Positions 44,861 to 52,943 of a stretch of 64,000 nt of DNA are shown here, piece by piece. Position 1 is the stretch's first letter. Each line of letters opens with the position of its first letter. The stretch is from Chitinibacter sp. FCG-7 (lineage in GTDB: Bacteria; Pseudomonadota; Gammaproteobacteria; Burkholderiales; Chitinibacteraceae), in assembly GCF_040047665.1 (NCBI RefSeq), contig NZ_CP157355.1, positions 2,294,001-2,358,000 of the forward strand. The letters are read 5' to 3'. A program made the translations under genes and the position numbers. Under the pieces are notes generated by a model that was not told the origin of the DNA, did not search any database, and was given only the letters and a program-made list of their open reading frames with translations.

Positions 44861-45781
44861 TCAGGCCTGCGCGTACAACTGTTCAACCTCTGGCAGAGTG
44901 GGCGGCCTTGCACCTGCATGCTGACAGGCGGCAGCGCCGCTGGCGATGGAAAACAGCAGGTGTTCGCGCGTTGTGCGCGCTGGTGCGTTGAGCATGCTGT
45001 AAATCAGTCCGCCGATCGAAGCATCGCCTGCCCCCACTGTATCGACCACCTTCACCTGCATCGCTGCCGCGCTAAAGTGGTCCTGCCCGGCATACAGGCT
45101 GGCGCCGTCGCCGCCTCGGGTGTAGAGGATGGCGGCAGCGGGATTCCAGCTGCGCAGGGTGTCGAGTGCTCCGGCCAGATCAGTGGTGCGAAACAGCCCG
45201 GCCAGATCTTCATCGGACACCTTGATCACATCGGCCAGCTGGCTCATGGTGCGCAAGGTGGCGTCGTAATGCTCGTCCATCAGTATGCGGAAATTAGGAT
45301 CGTAGCTGATTTTTACGCCGCGCGATTTGAGTTCGTGTGCCAGCTCGATCAGATGCTGGGCCAGCGGCTGGCGCGCCAGGCTGATGCCGCCAAAATGTAT
45401 CCACTGCACTGCCTGTTGCCAGCCAGTGGGTAGCTGGTGCCGGTCAAAATGCAGATCGGCAGAGTTGTCACCGACAAAGAAATACTGTGGCGGGTGGGTT
45501 GAATGCACCATCGCCAGCAGCGGTGAGTAATTCACCCGCTGCAAAAAGCGCAGATCCAGCCCGGCAGCCGCGCTGGCCGCATATAGATCATCGCCAAAGC
45601 AATCCTGGCTTACCGCGCCAGCAAAAGCGCTGCTTTGCCCTAGGCTAGCCAGCACGCGGGCGACATTCCAGGTTGATCCACCCACTTTGCCAAGCCAGTG
45701 TTCGCCATCCTGGCGGATCATATCGGTCAGGGCTTCACCAGCGGCGACAAAGCTGGGAAATGCGCTTGAGGTCTTGCTCAT
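44861..45781 (-). CDS. PfkB family sugar kinase, probably fructokinase
   Basis: A 306-residue cytoplasmic kinase of the ribokinase/PfkB family. The N-terminal GEALTDMI and GGSTWNVARVLASLG substrate motifs are present. The C-terminal anion-hole and catalytic block is VKVDTVGAGDASIGGLIYS, with the catalytic Asp in GAGDA. It lies at the end of the transporter operon, nine bases after the ROK regulator. In Sinorhizobium a kinase follows the fructose transporter genes, which suggests fructose 6-phosphate as the product. The sugar remains an inference. Confidence 0.88.
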   Translation of the reverse strand: MSKTSSAFPSFVAAGEALTDMIRQDGEHWLGKVGGSTWNVARVLASLGQSSAFAGAVSQDCFGDDLYAASAAAGLDLRFLQRVNYSPLLAMVHSTHPPQYFFVGDNSADLHFDRHQLPTGWQQAVQWIHFGGISLARQPLAQHLIELAHELKSRGVKISYDPNFRILMDEHYDATLRTMSQLADVIKVSDEDLAGLFRTTDLAGALDTLRSWNPAAAILYTRGGDGASLYAGQDHFSAAAMQVKVVDTVGAGDASIGGLIYSMLNAPARTTREHLLFSIASGAAACQHAGARPPTLPEVEQLYAQA

Positions 45782-45789
45782 GGTGGCAC

Positions 45790-47025
45790 CTAGTAGTCGA
45801 GTTTTAAAAACAAGTCGCGATCAGGCGCAAAATTGGCATACAGCGGCAATAAAGCGCCGCCCAGCGCACGCGCGTCCGAGCCGATGATGCCAGCCAGCAA
45901 TTGCGGCTCGCTCACGCCTTCCCAGTTGAATGTTTGCATCGCTGCCACTACCCGGCCGATCAGCTCGTTTTGCAGCTGGCGGGAAAAGCAGCCGTCCAGA
46001 ATCACGCCTTCCAGATCCAGCAGGCAGGCTGTGTTCAGCAAGGCCAGTGCAATGGCCGGTGCCGCTTCGGCCAGCCAGGCATCGGTGTGTGGCCTGTATG
46101 GATCGCTCATGCTGCGCTCATCGCTGGTGGCCTTGCCATCAAGTCCGGCGGCGAGATAGCGGTTTTCCAGCTGATAGAGCGAAGCAATATTGAGTAGCTG
46201 CGTGCCGTTTCTGCCCTGGCTTGCCATGCCCAGTGGCAGCGATCCCAGGGCTCCGGCGTTGCCGTGCTGGCCAATGTGCAGGTGGCTATCGAGCACCAGA
46301 CCGCCGCCAATAAAAGTATCGACAAAAATATAAACAAAATTGCGGATATCACGCCCGCGTCCGGCAACTAGCTCGGCGACGCAGGCCGCCGAGGTATCCT
46401 TGATCGATTGCACAGGCAAGCCCGCCATGGCGGCGATTTCATCTTCCAGCGCAAAGCTGGCCCAGCGTTCGACGATATTGGCGTCCAGCCCCAGTAATTG
46501 CTGCCAGCCGCCCATATTCAGCGGCGCGGCCACGCCTATGCCCTGAATGCGATCCCAGTGTGCATCGGGTAAACGGGCTTTGATCTTCTTCAGGCAGTCG
46601 GCAATATGCGCCAGCACTTGCTCGGGCGAGGCAAAGTCGTACTGCAGATCCCAGCGTTCGCGCACGACACCGGTAAAATCGACCAGCAGTACATCCAGGC
46701 TGCGGCGGCCGATTTTGACGCCGATGGCAAAAGCCCCGTCGGGGTTCAGCGCCAGTGGCACCGATGGCTGGCCCACCTTGCCGCGTTGCGGCGTTTCCTT
46801 GATCAGCAGTTCATCGTCGAGCAGACGCTTGGTGATCATTGAAATCGACTGCGCAGTCAGGCGGGTCAGGCGGGCGATTTCAGCGCCCGGCAGGCGACCA
46901 TTGAGGCGGATGGCCTGCAAGACCACCCGCTCATTGTATTGCCGCATCCCGCCCTGTGAGGAGCCGCGCGGCTTTAACTGCGCGGCGCTGTCCTGTGCGG
47001 TACGCTTATCCGGCGAGCGGTTCAC
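45790..47025 (-). CDS. ROK family transcriptional repressor
   Basis: A 411-residue protein. The N-terminal winged helix spans about residues 25-85 (LPGAEIARLTRLTAQSISMI). The ROK sugar-kinase-like domain follows (AIGVKIGRRSLDVLLVDFTG; FVYIFVDTFIGGGLVLDSHL). The usual zinc-binding cysteines of ROK proteins (CxCGxxGC) are absent after GALGSLPLGMASQG. It overlaps the mutarotase gene by 20 bases. An internal ATG at 46947 is an alternative start. It probably controls the transporter operon through the ATAAATC-N5-GATTTAT operators at 50421 and 50464. Confidence 0.88.
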   Translation of the reverse strand: MNRSPDKRTAQDSAAQLKPRGSSQGGMRQYNERVVLQAIRLNGRLPGAEIARLTRLTAQSISMITKRLLDDELLIKETPQRGKVGQPSVPLALNPDGAFAIGVKIGRRSLDVLLVDFTGVVRERWDLQYDFASPEQVLAHIADCLKKIKARLPDAHWDRIQGIGVAAPLNMGGWQQLLGLDANIVERWASFALEDEIAAMAGLPVQSIKDTSAACVAELVAGRGRDIRNFVYIFVDTFIGGGLVLDSHLHIGQHGNAGALGSLPLGMASQGRNGTQLLNIASLYQLENRYLAAGLDGKATSDERSMSDPYRPHTDAWLAEAAPAIALALLNTACLLDLEGVILDGCFSRQLQNELIGRVVAAMQTFNWEGVSEPQLLAGIIGSDARALGGALLPLYANFAPDRDLFLKLDY

Positions 47026-47461
47026 TGATAACCCCTTTTTTCAGAATGAAATTGCCGTAGGGTTGCAACTCGCTGGTCAGGATAATGGCGTAAGCCTGCT
47101 TGACCCGCTCGTAAAAGGCAAAACGCTCCACTGCGGCAACCTGCGATTCTAACGCATGGCCCTGTGCGGCCAAATCGCTAATCACATGCCTTTGCAGCGC
47201 GCTGCGCCAGCCATCGGGTTGATGGCTGACCTGCATATACGCCACCGGCTGCGCCACATCCTGATCGAGTGGAAACAGGCTGACGACGGCTTCCACCGCG
47301 CGTGCCACACCAACACCGGCTAGATGCAAGAGCGGTTTGCCTGAGCCCAGCGAGGCGGCGGTGAAATTGGCGTCGGCAATGACGATTTCATCGCCGTGCC
47401 CCATTTCGGCCAGTACCTTGAGCAAATCTGGGGTGAGAATCGGATCTATCCCTTTGAGCAT
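47006..47461 (-). CDS. RbsD/FucU family sugar mutarotase
   Basis: A 151-residue protein of the RbsD/FucU family, which interconverts sugar anomers on entry into the cell. Marks are MLKGIDPILTPDLLKVLAEM, GHGDEIVIADANFTA, and a C-terminal ILTSELQPYGNFILKKGV with the conserved Tyr. The His in MGHGDE is the expected catalytic residue. It sits between the ABC ATPase gene (14 bases away) and the ROK regulator (overlap). Ribose, fucose or fructose could be the substrate; the context favours fructose. Confidence 0.88.
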   Translation of the reverse strand: MLKGIDPILTPDLLKVLAEMGHGDEIVIADANFTAASLGSGKPLLHLAGVGVARAVEAVVSLFPLDQDVAQPVAYMQVSHQPDGWRSALQRHVISDLAAQGHALESQVAAVERFAFYERVKQAYAIILTSELQPYGNFILKKGVISEPLAG

Positions 47462-47475
47462 GACGATATCCTTGA

Positions 47476-48312
47476 TTAATTGGCAAGCCAGTGGGCGGGA
47501 ATGTCTTCGGGTTTCATCGCGCCGGTCATTACCGCCACGGCGTCACTCATCGTAATGGCCTTGGGGTTCAGAATCGCGGCACGACGCCCCAGCCGGGCGA
47601 CGTGAATCCGGTCGGCAATCTCGAATACATGCGGCATATTGTGGCTGATCAGCACCACCGGCAGGCCGCGATCGCGCACATTGCGGATCAATTCAAGCAC
47701 CATATTGCCTTCCTTGACGCCCAGCGCCGCAGTCGGCTCGTCCATGATCACCACATGGCGGGCAAAAGCAGCGGCCCGTGCGACGGCCACGCCCTGACGC
47801 TGACCACCCGATAGGGTCTCCACCGCCTGACTCATCGAGCGGATACCGATTTTCAGTTCCTGCATATAGGCAATGCTGTCTTTGAGCATGCGCTTTTTAT
47901 CCAGCGCGCCAAACCAGTGGCCCAGCAGGTTGTCGCGGCGGATTTCACGCCCCAGAAACAGGTTTTCGGCGATGGTCATTGCTGGCGCGACGGCCAGATC
48001 CTGATACACCGTTTCAATCCCGGCACGACGTGCGTCAATCGGGCTTTTGAATTGCACAGCTTGGCCATCGAGCAGGATTTCGCCACTATCGGGCTCAATC
48101 GCCCCGGATAGCGCCTTGATCAGCGAAGATTTGCCTGCACCATTGTCGCCAATGACGGCCATGATTTCGCCTGCGCGCAGCTCGAAATCGGCACCGTCCA
48201 GCGCGGTCACCTGACCATAGCGCTTGACGATACCCTTGGCTTGCAGCACCAGCGGGCGGGCGTCTTGCGTCAGGCTATGCGGATTTGCTTCCAGTTCGGT
48301 TATGGGGCTCAT
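47476..48312 (-). CDS. Sugar ABC transporter ATP-binding protein
   Basis: A 278-residue single-domain ATPase for a sugar ABC importer. It shows Walker A GDNGAGKSSLIKAL, the signature VETLSGGQRQGVAVARAAA, Walker B VIMDEPTAALG and the switch His in VVLISHNMPH. Sugar ATPases of this type often have two fused ATPase domains; this one has one, as in the fructose transporter FrcA. It is one base from the permease gene. Confidence 0.94.
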   Translation of the reverse strand: MSPITELEANPHSLTQDARPLVLQAKGIVKRYGQVTALDGADFELRAGEIMAVIGDNGAGKSSLIKALSGAIEPDSGEILLDGQAVQFKSPIDARRAGIETVYQDLAVAPAMTIAENLFLGREIRRDNLLGHWFGALDKKRMLKDSIAYMQELKIGIRSMSQAVETLSGGQRQGVAVARAAAFARHVVIMDEPTAALGVKEGNMVLELIRNVRDRGLPVVLISHNMPHVFEIADRIHVARLGRRAAILNPKAITMSDAVAVMTGAMKPEDIPAHWLAN

Positions 48313-48313
48313 A

Positions 48314-49273
48314 TTAGCGGCCTCCTTTGCGGGACAGTTGGTCAGTGGCGACAGCCAGAATAACCAGAATGCCGGTAATGAGTATCTGGTATACCGATGA
48401 AACGCCCATCAGCGTTAGGCCATTGCGAAATACCCCCACAATCAGCGCACCAATCAGCGAACCGAGCACAATGCCGCGGCCACCAAACAGGCTAGTGCCA
48501 CCCAGTACCACAGCGGTAATGGCGTCCAGGTTTTCGGTCTGACCCGCGTTCGGGTCGCCCACGCCAGTGCGGGATACTGACAGCAGCGCTGCAATGCCGT
48601 AGCACAAACCGGCCAGTACATACACCATCAGCAAAACGCGGTGCGTCGGAATCCCGGTCAGGCGGGTGGCTTCTGGATTATTGCCGACGGCATAAATATG
48701 GCGCCCGGATGCCGTATCGCGCAGCCACAGCCATGACAGCGCATACATCGCCAGCATAACCACCGTGCCGTAAGCAATCTGCGTCTGGCCGATGCTGAAG
48801 GTGTTGCCCAGCAAGGTCATGCCTGCTGGCAGGTCGGTAATGGTTTGCGATTGCGAATACAGCTGTGTCAGCGCAAAGGCAATATTCATCGTGCCCAGCG
48901 TCACAATAAAAGACGGCAGCTTGACCCGGGTGACCAGCAGGCCGTTGATCAGGCCAAAACCGGCGGTGACGGCAAAGCCGATCCCGATGGCAATCACCGG
49001 ATGCAGGCCGTAATCCTGGGCCACCTTGGTCATCACGACGCCACCGAGCGCCATCACCATGCCGCAGGACAAATCAATGCCTGCAGTCAGAATAATCAGC
49101 GTCTGGCCAATCGCGATCAGGCCGACGACCATCACTTGTTGCAAAATCAGGGAAAAATTCGCGCCAGTGAGAAACTGCTCACTTTGGAACGAAAAGAAAC
49201 CGCAGGCGATCAGCAGGGCCAAAAATGGGCCCAGGCTGCCAATCGACGGTAATTGCTCTTTCCAGCTCGGCAT
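48314..49273 (-). CDS. Sugar ABC transporter permease
   Basis: A 319-residue inner membrane permease with about eight to ten helices. The family blocks LIILTAGIDLSCGMVMALGG, YAVGNNPEATRLTGI and AVVLGGTSLFGGRGIVLGSL belong to ribose/fructose/xylose-type transporters. Coding DNA for the ATPase starts one base later. With the binding protein and ATPase it forms a complete importer of the FrcBCA type. Confidence 0.94.
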   Translation of the reverse strand: MPSWKEQLPSIGSLGPFLALLIACGFFSFQSEQFLTGANFSLILQQVMVVGLIAIGQTLIILTAGIDLSCGMVMALGGVVMTKVAQDYGLHPVIAIGIGFAVTAGFGLINGLLVTRVKLPSFIVTLGTMNIAFALTQLYSQSQTITDLPAGMTLLGNTFSIGQTQIAYGTVVMLAMYALSWLWLRDTASGRHIYAVGNNPEATRLTGIPTHRVLLMVYVLAGLCYGIAALLSVSRTGVGDPNAGQTENLDAITAVVLGGTSLFGGRGIVLGSLIGALIVGVFRNGLTLMGVSSVYQILITGILVILAVATDQLSRKGGR

Positions 49274-49354
49274 AACACCGCTCCTTGCTACTGTTTGACT
49301 CCGGCGAGCTGGGCCCTAAGGCTCAGCTCATCTTGGTGGATGATAGGGCGGCGT

Positions 49355-50356
49355 TTATTTATTGCCCCAGCACAGATCCAGCCCGGTTTTGGTGTCTTTG
49401 CTGTCAACGCCTGTGACTGGCTTGGCGGCAATCAGCGTCACGCCGGTATCGGTGTAGCCTGCCGGTTTCTTGCCGGTTTTGGCGTACTCAACGCCAGCGG
49501 CGACGCCCATGGCCGCCATCCGCAGCGGATATTGCTGCGAAGTAGCGGCAATTTTGCCACCCACGACGTCTTTAATGCCCTGGCAGCCGCCGTCCACCGA
49601 CACCACCAGCACGCCTTTTTCCTTGCCGGCTTTTTTCAAGGCATTAAACGCGCCAGCCGCCGCAGGCTCGTTGATCGTATACACCAGATTGATGTCTGGG
49701 TTTTTCTGCAAACAGTTTTCCATTGCCGTCTGGCCTTTGGCCTGATCGCCAAAGCTGTCGGCCATGCAGACCACTTCAGCAGGTTTGGCCAGCTCATTGC
49801 TCTTGGCATCGAGTGATTTCAGGCCAAACCCGGCTAGAAAACCGTTATGGCGCTGGGCGCCGACCGGATGGCCGGGAAATAAGTCCAGTGTGGCGATTTT
49901 GGCCGGTTTGCCCGCCATGCTGGCTTTGGCGTAATTGCCGATCAGCACGCCCGCTTTGTAGTTGTCGGTAGCAAACAGCGCATCGGTCGCGTTGGCTGGC
50001 TCGGTTGGGCTATCGAGGGCAATCACCAGTACGCCTTTCTCGCGGGCTTTTTTAATGCTGGGCACGATGGCTTTGGAGTCGCTCGGGGTAATCAGAATGG
50101 TTTTTGCGCCAGCAGCAATCATGTTTTCAATCGCCGTGACCTGACCGGCATTGTCACCGTCGGTGCGTCCGGCCGCAGACAAGAGCTTGGCGCCTTTGGC
50201 CTTGGCTTCGGCGCTGGCGCCTTCCTTCATTTTGACAAAGAAGGGATTGGTTTCGGTTTTGGTGATCAGGCCGATAATCGGCTCGGCAGAGAAGGCGGGC
50301 AGGGCAATCGCGGTGGCGAGGGTGGCAATGGCAAGATGGATGCGGCTTTGTTGCAT
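49355..50356 (-). CDS. Sugar ABC transporter substrate-binding protein
   Basis: A 333-residue periplasmic binding protein with a signal peptide (MQQSRIHLAIATLATAIALP, cut after AFSA). The fold marks are IIGLITKTETNPFFVKMKEG, GAKTILITPSDSKAIVPSIK, VLVIALDSPTEPANATDALF and YTINEPAAAGAFNALKKAG. It resembles the fructose-binding protein FrcB. It is first in the operon, behind a promoter with two palindromic operators. The ligand is inferred from neighbours, not measured. Confidence 0.93.
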   Translation of the reverse strand: MQQSRIHLAIATLATAIALPAFSAEPIIGLITKTETNPFFVKMKEGASAEAKAKGAKLLSAAGRTDGDNAGQVTAIENMIAAGAKTILITPSDSKAIVPSIKKAREKGVLVIALDSPTEPANATDALFATDNYKAGVLIGNYAKASMAGKPAKIATLDLFPGHPVGAQRHNGFLAGFGLKSLDAKSNELAKPAEVVCMADSFGDQAKGQTAMENCLQKNPDINLVYTINEPAAAGAFNALKKAGKEKGVLVVSVDGGCQGIKDVVGGKIAATSQQYPLRMAAMGVAAGVEYAKTGKKPAGYTDTGVTLIAAKPVTGVDSKDTKTGLDLCWGNK

Positions 50357-50420
50357 GATACTTCTCCTGAAATGGATTCCTGTGTCGAGTGTGTTGCGAT
50401 CAGATTGCGTGTGCTTTTAT

Positions 50421-50482
50421 ATAAATCAATCTGATTTATGAAAAGATTATGCTTCTGCTCTTAATAAATCAACAGGATTTAT
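50421..50482 (-). promoter_or_regulatory. Paired operators and promoter of the sugar transport operon
   Basis: Two inverted repeats share the form ATAAATC-N5-GATTTAT, at 50421-50439 (with one extra matched pair) and 50464-50482. Their centres are 43 bases apart. Between and across them lies a minus-strand promoter: TTGATT (50467-50472), 17 bases, TAATCT (50444-50449). One operator overlaps the -35 box, the other follows the -10 box. This is a classic repression layout for the ROK protein of the same operon. Confidence 0.7.
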
Positions 50483-50629
50483 CTATATAAATACCCTTAT
50501 TAAACAGTTATATATCCGATAGAGAAGCGCTGCGTTGCCGTGCTGGTCAGCGTTCTTGTGCCTTAAAACTGGCGAATGCCGATGGCATTGTGTGGGCTGA
50601 TTTTCCCTTTGTTGTGGGGTAGAGTATAT

Positions 50630-50679
50630 GGGGTATAGCTATGAAGTTAATACTAGATAAGCCCCGCAGGGATATACCC
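50630..50679. repeat. Intergenic 48-50 bp repeat, copy before the 50800 gene
   Basis: Fifty bases from GGGGTATAG to GATATACCC, with inverted ends. It lies in the gap between the transport operon promoter and a small membrane gene. No other gene is seen in 50357-50799. Confidence 0.75.
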
Positions 50680-50799
50680 ATGATCCATGGTTGACTGCAG
50701 GATTGCGCAAGGGGATTTCACAAAAATTTAACGGTATAAACCGTATGCATGCCAGATTCTTAATCTAAGCTGACGTTAAGATGAGGGCGGGAGATGGAA

Positions 50800-50976
50800 A
50801 TGGACGCGCTAGGCTGGATAATTGTGTTGGGGTTTGTGGTGTATTTGCTGGCGAGCTGGTTGGCGTATCAGCGGCAGGACAGCAAGGCTGCGCCGCAGGC
50901 AGATGAATCACTGGATTTCAGTATTTATCTATATTCATCCCGGCGCGGGCAGACGCCGCGACAGGATGAGATGTAA
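50800..50976 (+). CDS. Small membrane protein
   Basis: A 58-residue protein from MDALGWIIVLGFVVYLLASW, with one helix and then a polar tail. The ATG at 50800 has GGGAG seven bases upstream; the ATG six bases earlier lies right against that site and is less likely. There is no recognised family. It stands between the transporter operon and sbcB. Confidence 0.5.
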   Translation: MDALGWIIVLGFVVYLLASWLAYQRQDSKAAPQADESLDFSIYLYSSRRGQTPRQDEM

Positions 50977-51047
50977 GTCGATGTTGATTGGGTGTATCTA
51001 CATCAGTAGACCTTGGCCGGTTTCTCGTCTGGGTTTTGCTGCGCCAC

Positions 51048-52475
51048 TCAGAATTCGGGGGCAATCTGCTCGGCATAATCATACAGCGCGGCCAGAATAA
51101 CCTCGGCGCGCTCGTCGCCTTCCGGCAGCGTTTCGGCCAGCCGATCAATTTCCTCGCTATACGCTTCCAGCGTCAGTGCATTGGCGGCGCCGTCAAATAG
51201 CCGTGCCGTGCGCCATTGCTCCCAGCGCTGCGCTTCTTCTTCGTTCAGCGTGTGCGGGAAATTGCGCGCCCGATAGCGGAAAAATAGCTCTTCAAGCTGG
51301 CGATCTTCAAAGTGCACGATTTCGCTCGCCAGCCGCTCGCCGTTCAGTCCGCGCAAGCGGGTTAGCGTTCGCCGGTCGGTGTTGGAAACAAAGCCGCCGT
51401 AGAGATTGGCGTCCACATCCTGCTTTTCCATCGCTTCGCGTGCAAACACCTCGCTCCAAGGCAACGCTGGTGCTGCTTGTAATTTCGCCGCGTTGGCGTT
51501 GATGGCTTCCAGATCAATATTCCAGCGTGCGATGTCATCGGCTCGCAGCACTTTCAGATTGCCAACGACAATCGGTGATTTATTGGCGTGGATGGTTTTG
51601 ATCGGCAGCCGCGCTACATCGCCCAGCTCGTCCTGCTTGCTGAACATCCGGCGGCGAATCTCGGCGGCATCAAGGCCAAATAGCTCGCTCGGATCAAACG
51701 CCAGATCCCAGACGATGATTTCATTTTTATTCGTCGGATGTACGCCCAACGGCCAGACGAGGGCCAGATTGCCCCGTTCGACGCCGTACATGCCTGAGAT
51801 ATGAACGAGTGGCCGTGGCTGAGCGACGTTGATTTCGTCAAAAACACGCTGCTTGCTGCGCAAGCCAAGGCAGAAATCAAACAGCTTGGGCTGCGCTGTG
51901 CGGATCAGTCTGGCCAGTGCGATGGTGGCGCGCACGTCGGATAAGGCATCGTGCGCCGCTTCATGCGCGAGGCCGTTGGCTTGGGTTAGATGCTCGAGTT
52001 TAAAGCTGACGCGGCCATCTTCGTGTTGCGGCCATTGAATTCCGTCCGGGCGCAGTGCGTACATCGCACGCACGACATCAAGCAAATCCCAGCGGCCGCA
52101 GCCGTTTTGCCATTCGCGCGCGTACGGGTCGATCAGATTGCGCCAGAACATAAAACGCGTGACTTCGTCGTCAAAACGGATGGTGTTGTAGCCCACGCCA
52201 ATGGTTTCGGCTTGCGCCAGCTCGCGCTCGATGGCGTCGGCAAACTGGTATTCGGCAATGCCATTTTCCAGACAGAATTGCGGCGTAATCCCGGTCAGCA
52301 GGCAGGCCTCGGGCGCTGGCAGATAATCGTTGGCAGGCTGGCAGTGCAGATTGATGGCCGGGCCGATTTCGTTCAGCTCGGCGTCGGTGCGCACACCGGC
52401 AAACTGTGCAGGGCGATCCAGCTTGGGGTTGACGCCAAAAGTTTCGTAATCGTGCCAGAGAAATGTATATGCCAT
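51048..52475 (-). CDS. sbcB: Exodeoxyribonuclease I
   Basis: SbcB degrades single-stranded DNA 3' to 5' and takes part in recombination and mismatch repair. The 475-residue protein starts with the exonuclease motif FLWHDYETFGVNPKLDRPAQ. It then has YNTIRFDDEVTRFMFWRN and the third acidic motif AHDALSDVRATI at about residue 183. The C-terminal SH3-like and helical domains follow (YRARNFPHTLNEEEAQRWE). A repeat overlaps its upstream region at 52483. Confidence 0.95.
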   Translation of the reverse strand: MAYTFLWHDYETFGVNPKLDRPAQFAGVRTDAELNEIGPAINLHCQPANDYLPAPEACLLTGITPQFCLENGIAEYQFADAIERELAQAETIGVGYNTIRFDDEVTRFMFWRNLIDPYAREWQNGCGRWDLLDVVRAMYALRPDGIQWPQHEDGRVSFKLEHLTQANGLAHEAAHDALSDVRATIALARLIRTAQPKLFDFCLGLRSKQRVFDEINVAQPRPLVHISGMYGVERGNLALVWPLGVHPTNKNEIIVWDLAFDPSELFGLDAAEIRRRMFSKQDELGDVARLPIKTIHANKSPIVVGNLKVLRADDIARWNIDLEAINANAAKLQAAPALPWSEVFAREAMEKQDVDANLYGGFVSNTDRRTLTRLRGLNGERLASEIVHFEDRQLEELFFRYRARNFPHTLNEEEAQRWEQWRTARLFDGAANALTLEAYSEEIDRLAETLPEGDERAEVILAALYDYAEQIAPEF

Positions 52476-52482
52476 GGTCTTT

Positions 52483-52530
52483 GGGTATGTGTCCGCAAGG
52501 CTTGCTGGTATTGGTATGTAGCAATATACC
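52483..52530. repeat. Intergenic 48-50 bp repeat, copy upstream of sbcB
   Basis: Forty-eight bases from GGGTATG to ATATACC, eight bases upstream of the sbcB start codon. It will lie in or near the sbcB leader. Confidence 0.6.
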
Positions 52531-52620
52531 TTCGGTGTTGGTCGGCTAGGGGGTGTGAATGGCGTTTATGATAGCGCCCGCAGCGCCGGGTGGGAATGGA
52601 GAAAGACAAAACGCTGGACG

Positions 52621-52646
52621 AAAAAAAACGCCTTTCGGCGTTTTTA
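52621..52646 (-). terminator. Terminator of tRNA-Pro
   Basis: AAAACGCC and GGCGTTTT pair around TTTC, with A and T runs on both sides, nine bases beyond the CCA end of the tRNA. Confidence 0.8.
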
Positions 52647-52655
52647 TCTGGTTTC

Positions 52656-52732
52656 TGGTCGGGGCGGTGGGATTCGAACTCACGACCACCTGGTCCCAAA
52701 CCAGGTGCGCTACCGGGCTGCGCTACGCCCCG
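52656..52732 (-). tRNA. tRNA-Pro (TGG anticodon)
   Basis: A 77-base minus-strand tRNA with acceptor CGGGGCG pairing with CGCCCCG, an encoded CCA, and the anticodon loop TTTGGGA giving TGG. The D-loop AGCCCGGTAGC and T-loop TTCGAAT are standard. It has a promoter upstream at 52747-52775 and a terminator downstream. No inserted element is seen at its end. Confidence 0.95.
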
Positions 52733-52746
52733 ACTAGAGGTTGCGA

Positions 52747-52775
52747 ACTATACCGATGAGGCCAGCTTGCGTCAA
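52747..52775 (-). promoter_or_regulatory. Promoter of tRNA-Pro
   Basis: On the minus strand TTGACG (52770-52775) and TATAGT (52747-52752) are 17 bases apart and end 14 bases before the tRNA. Confidence 0.8.
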
Positions 52776-52943
52776 GCTATGCTGACCAAATTTTTCCGGG
52801 TTTTTGTCTAAATATCTGATTTTATTTTTAATGTTTTTTCGCCTGCAGCCATCGGCAGCGCAGCAAGCTGCGATGATATTTTGCTAATGGCTTGTGAAAG
52901 CATTAATCTGGATTTTTAGCCTGACAAGCAAGAAGGTTGTGGC

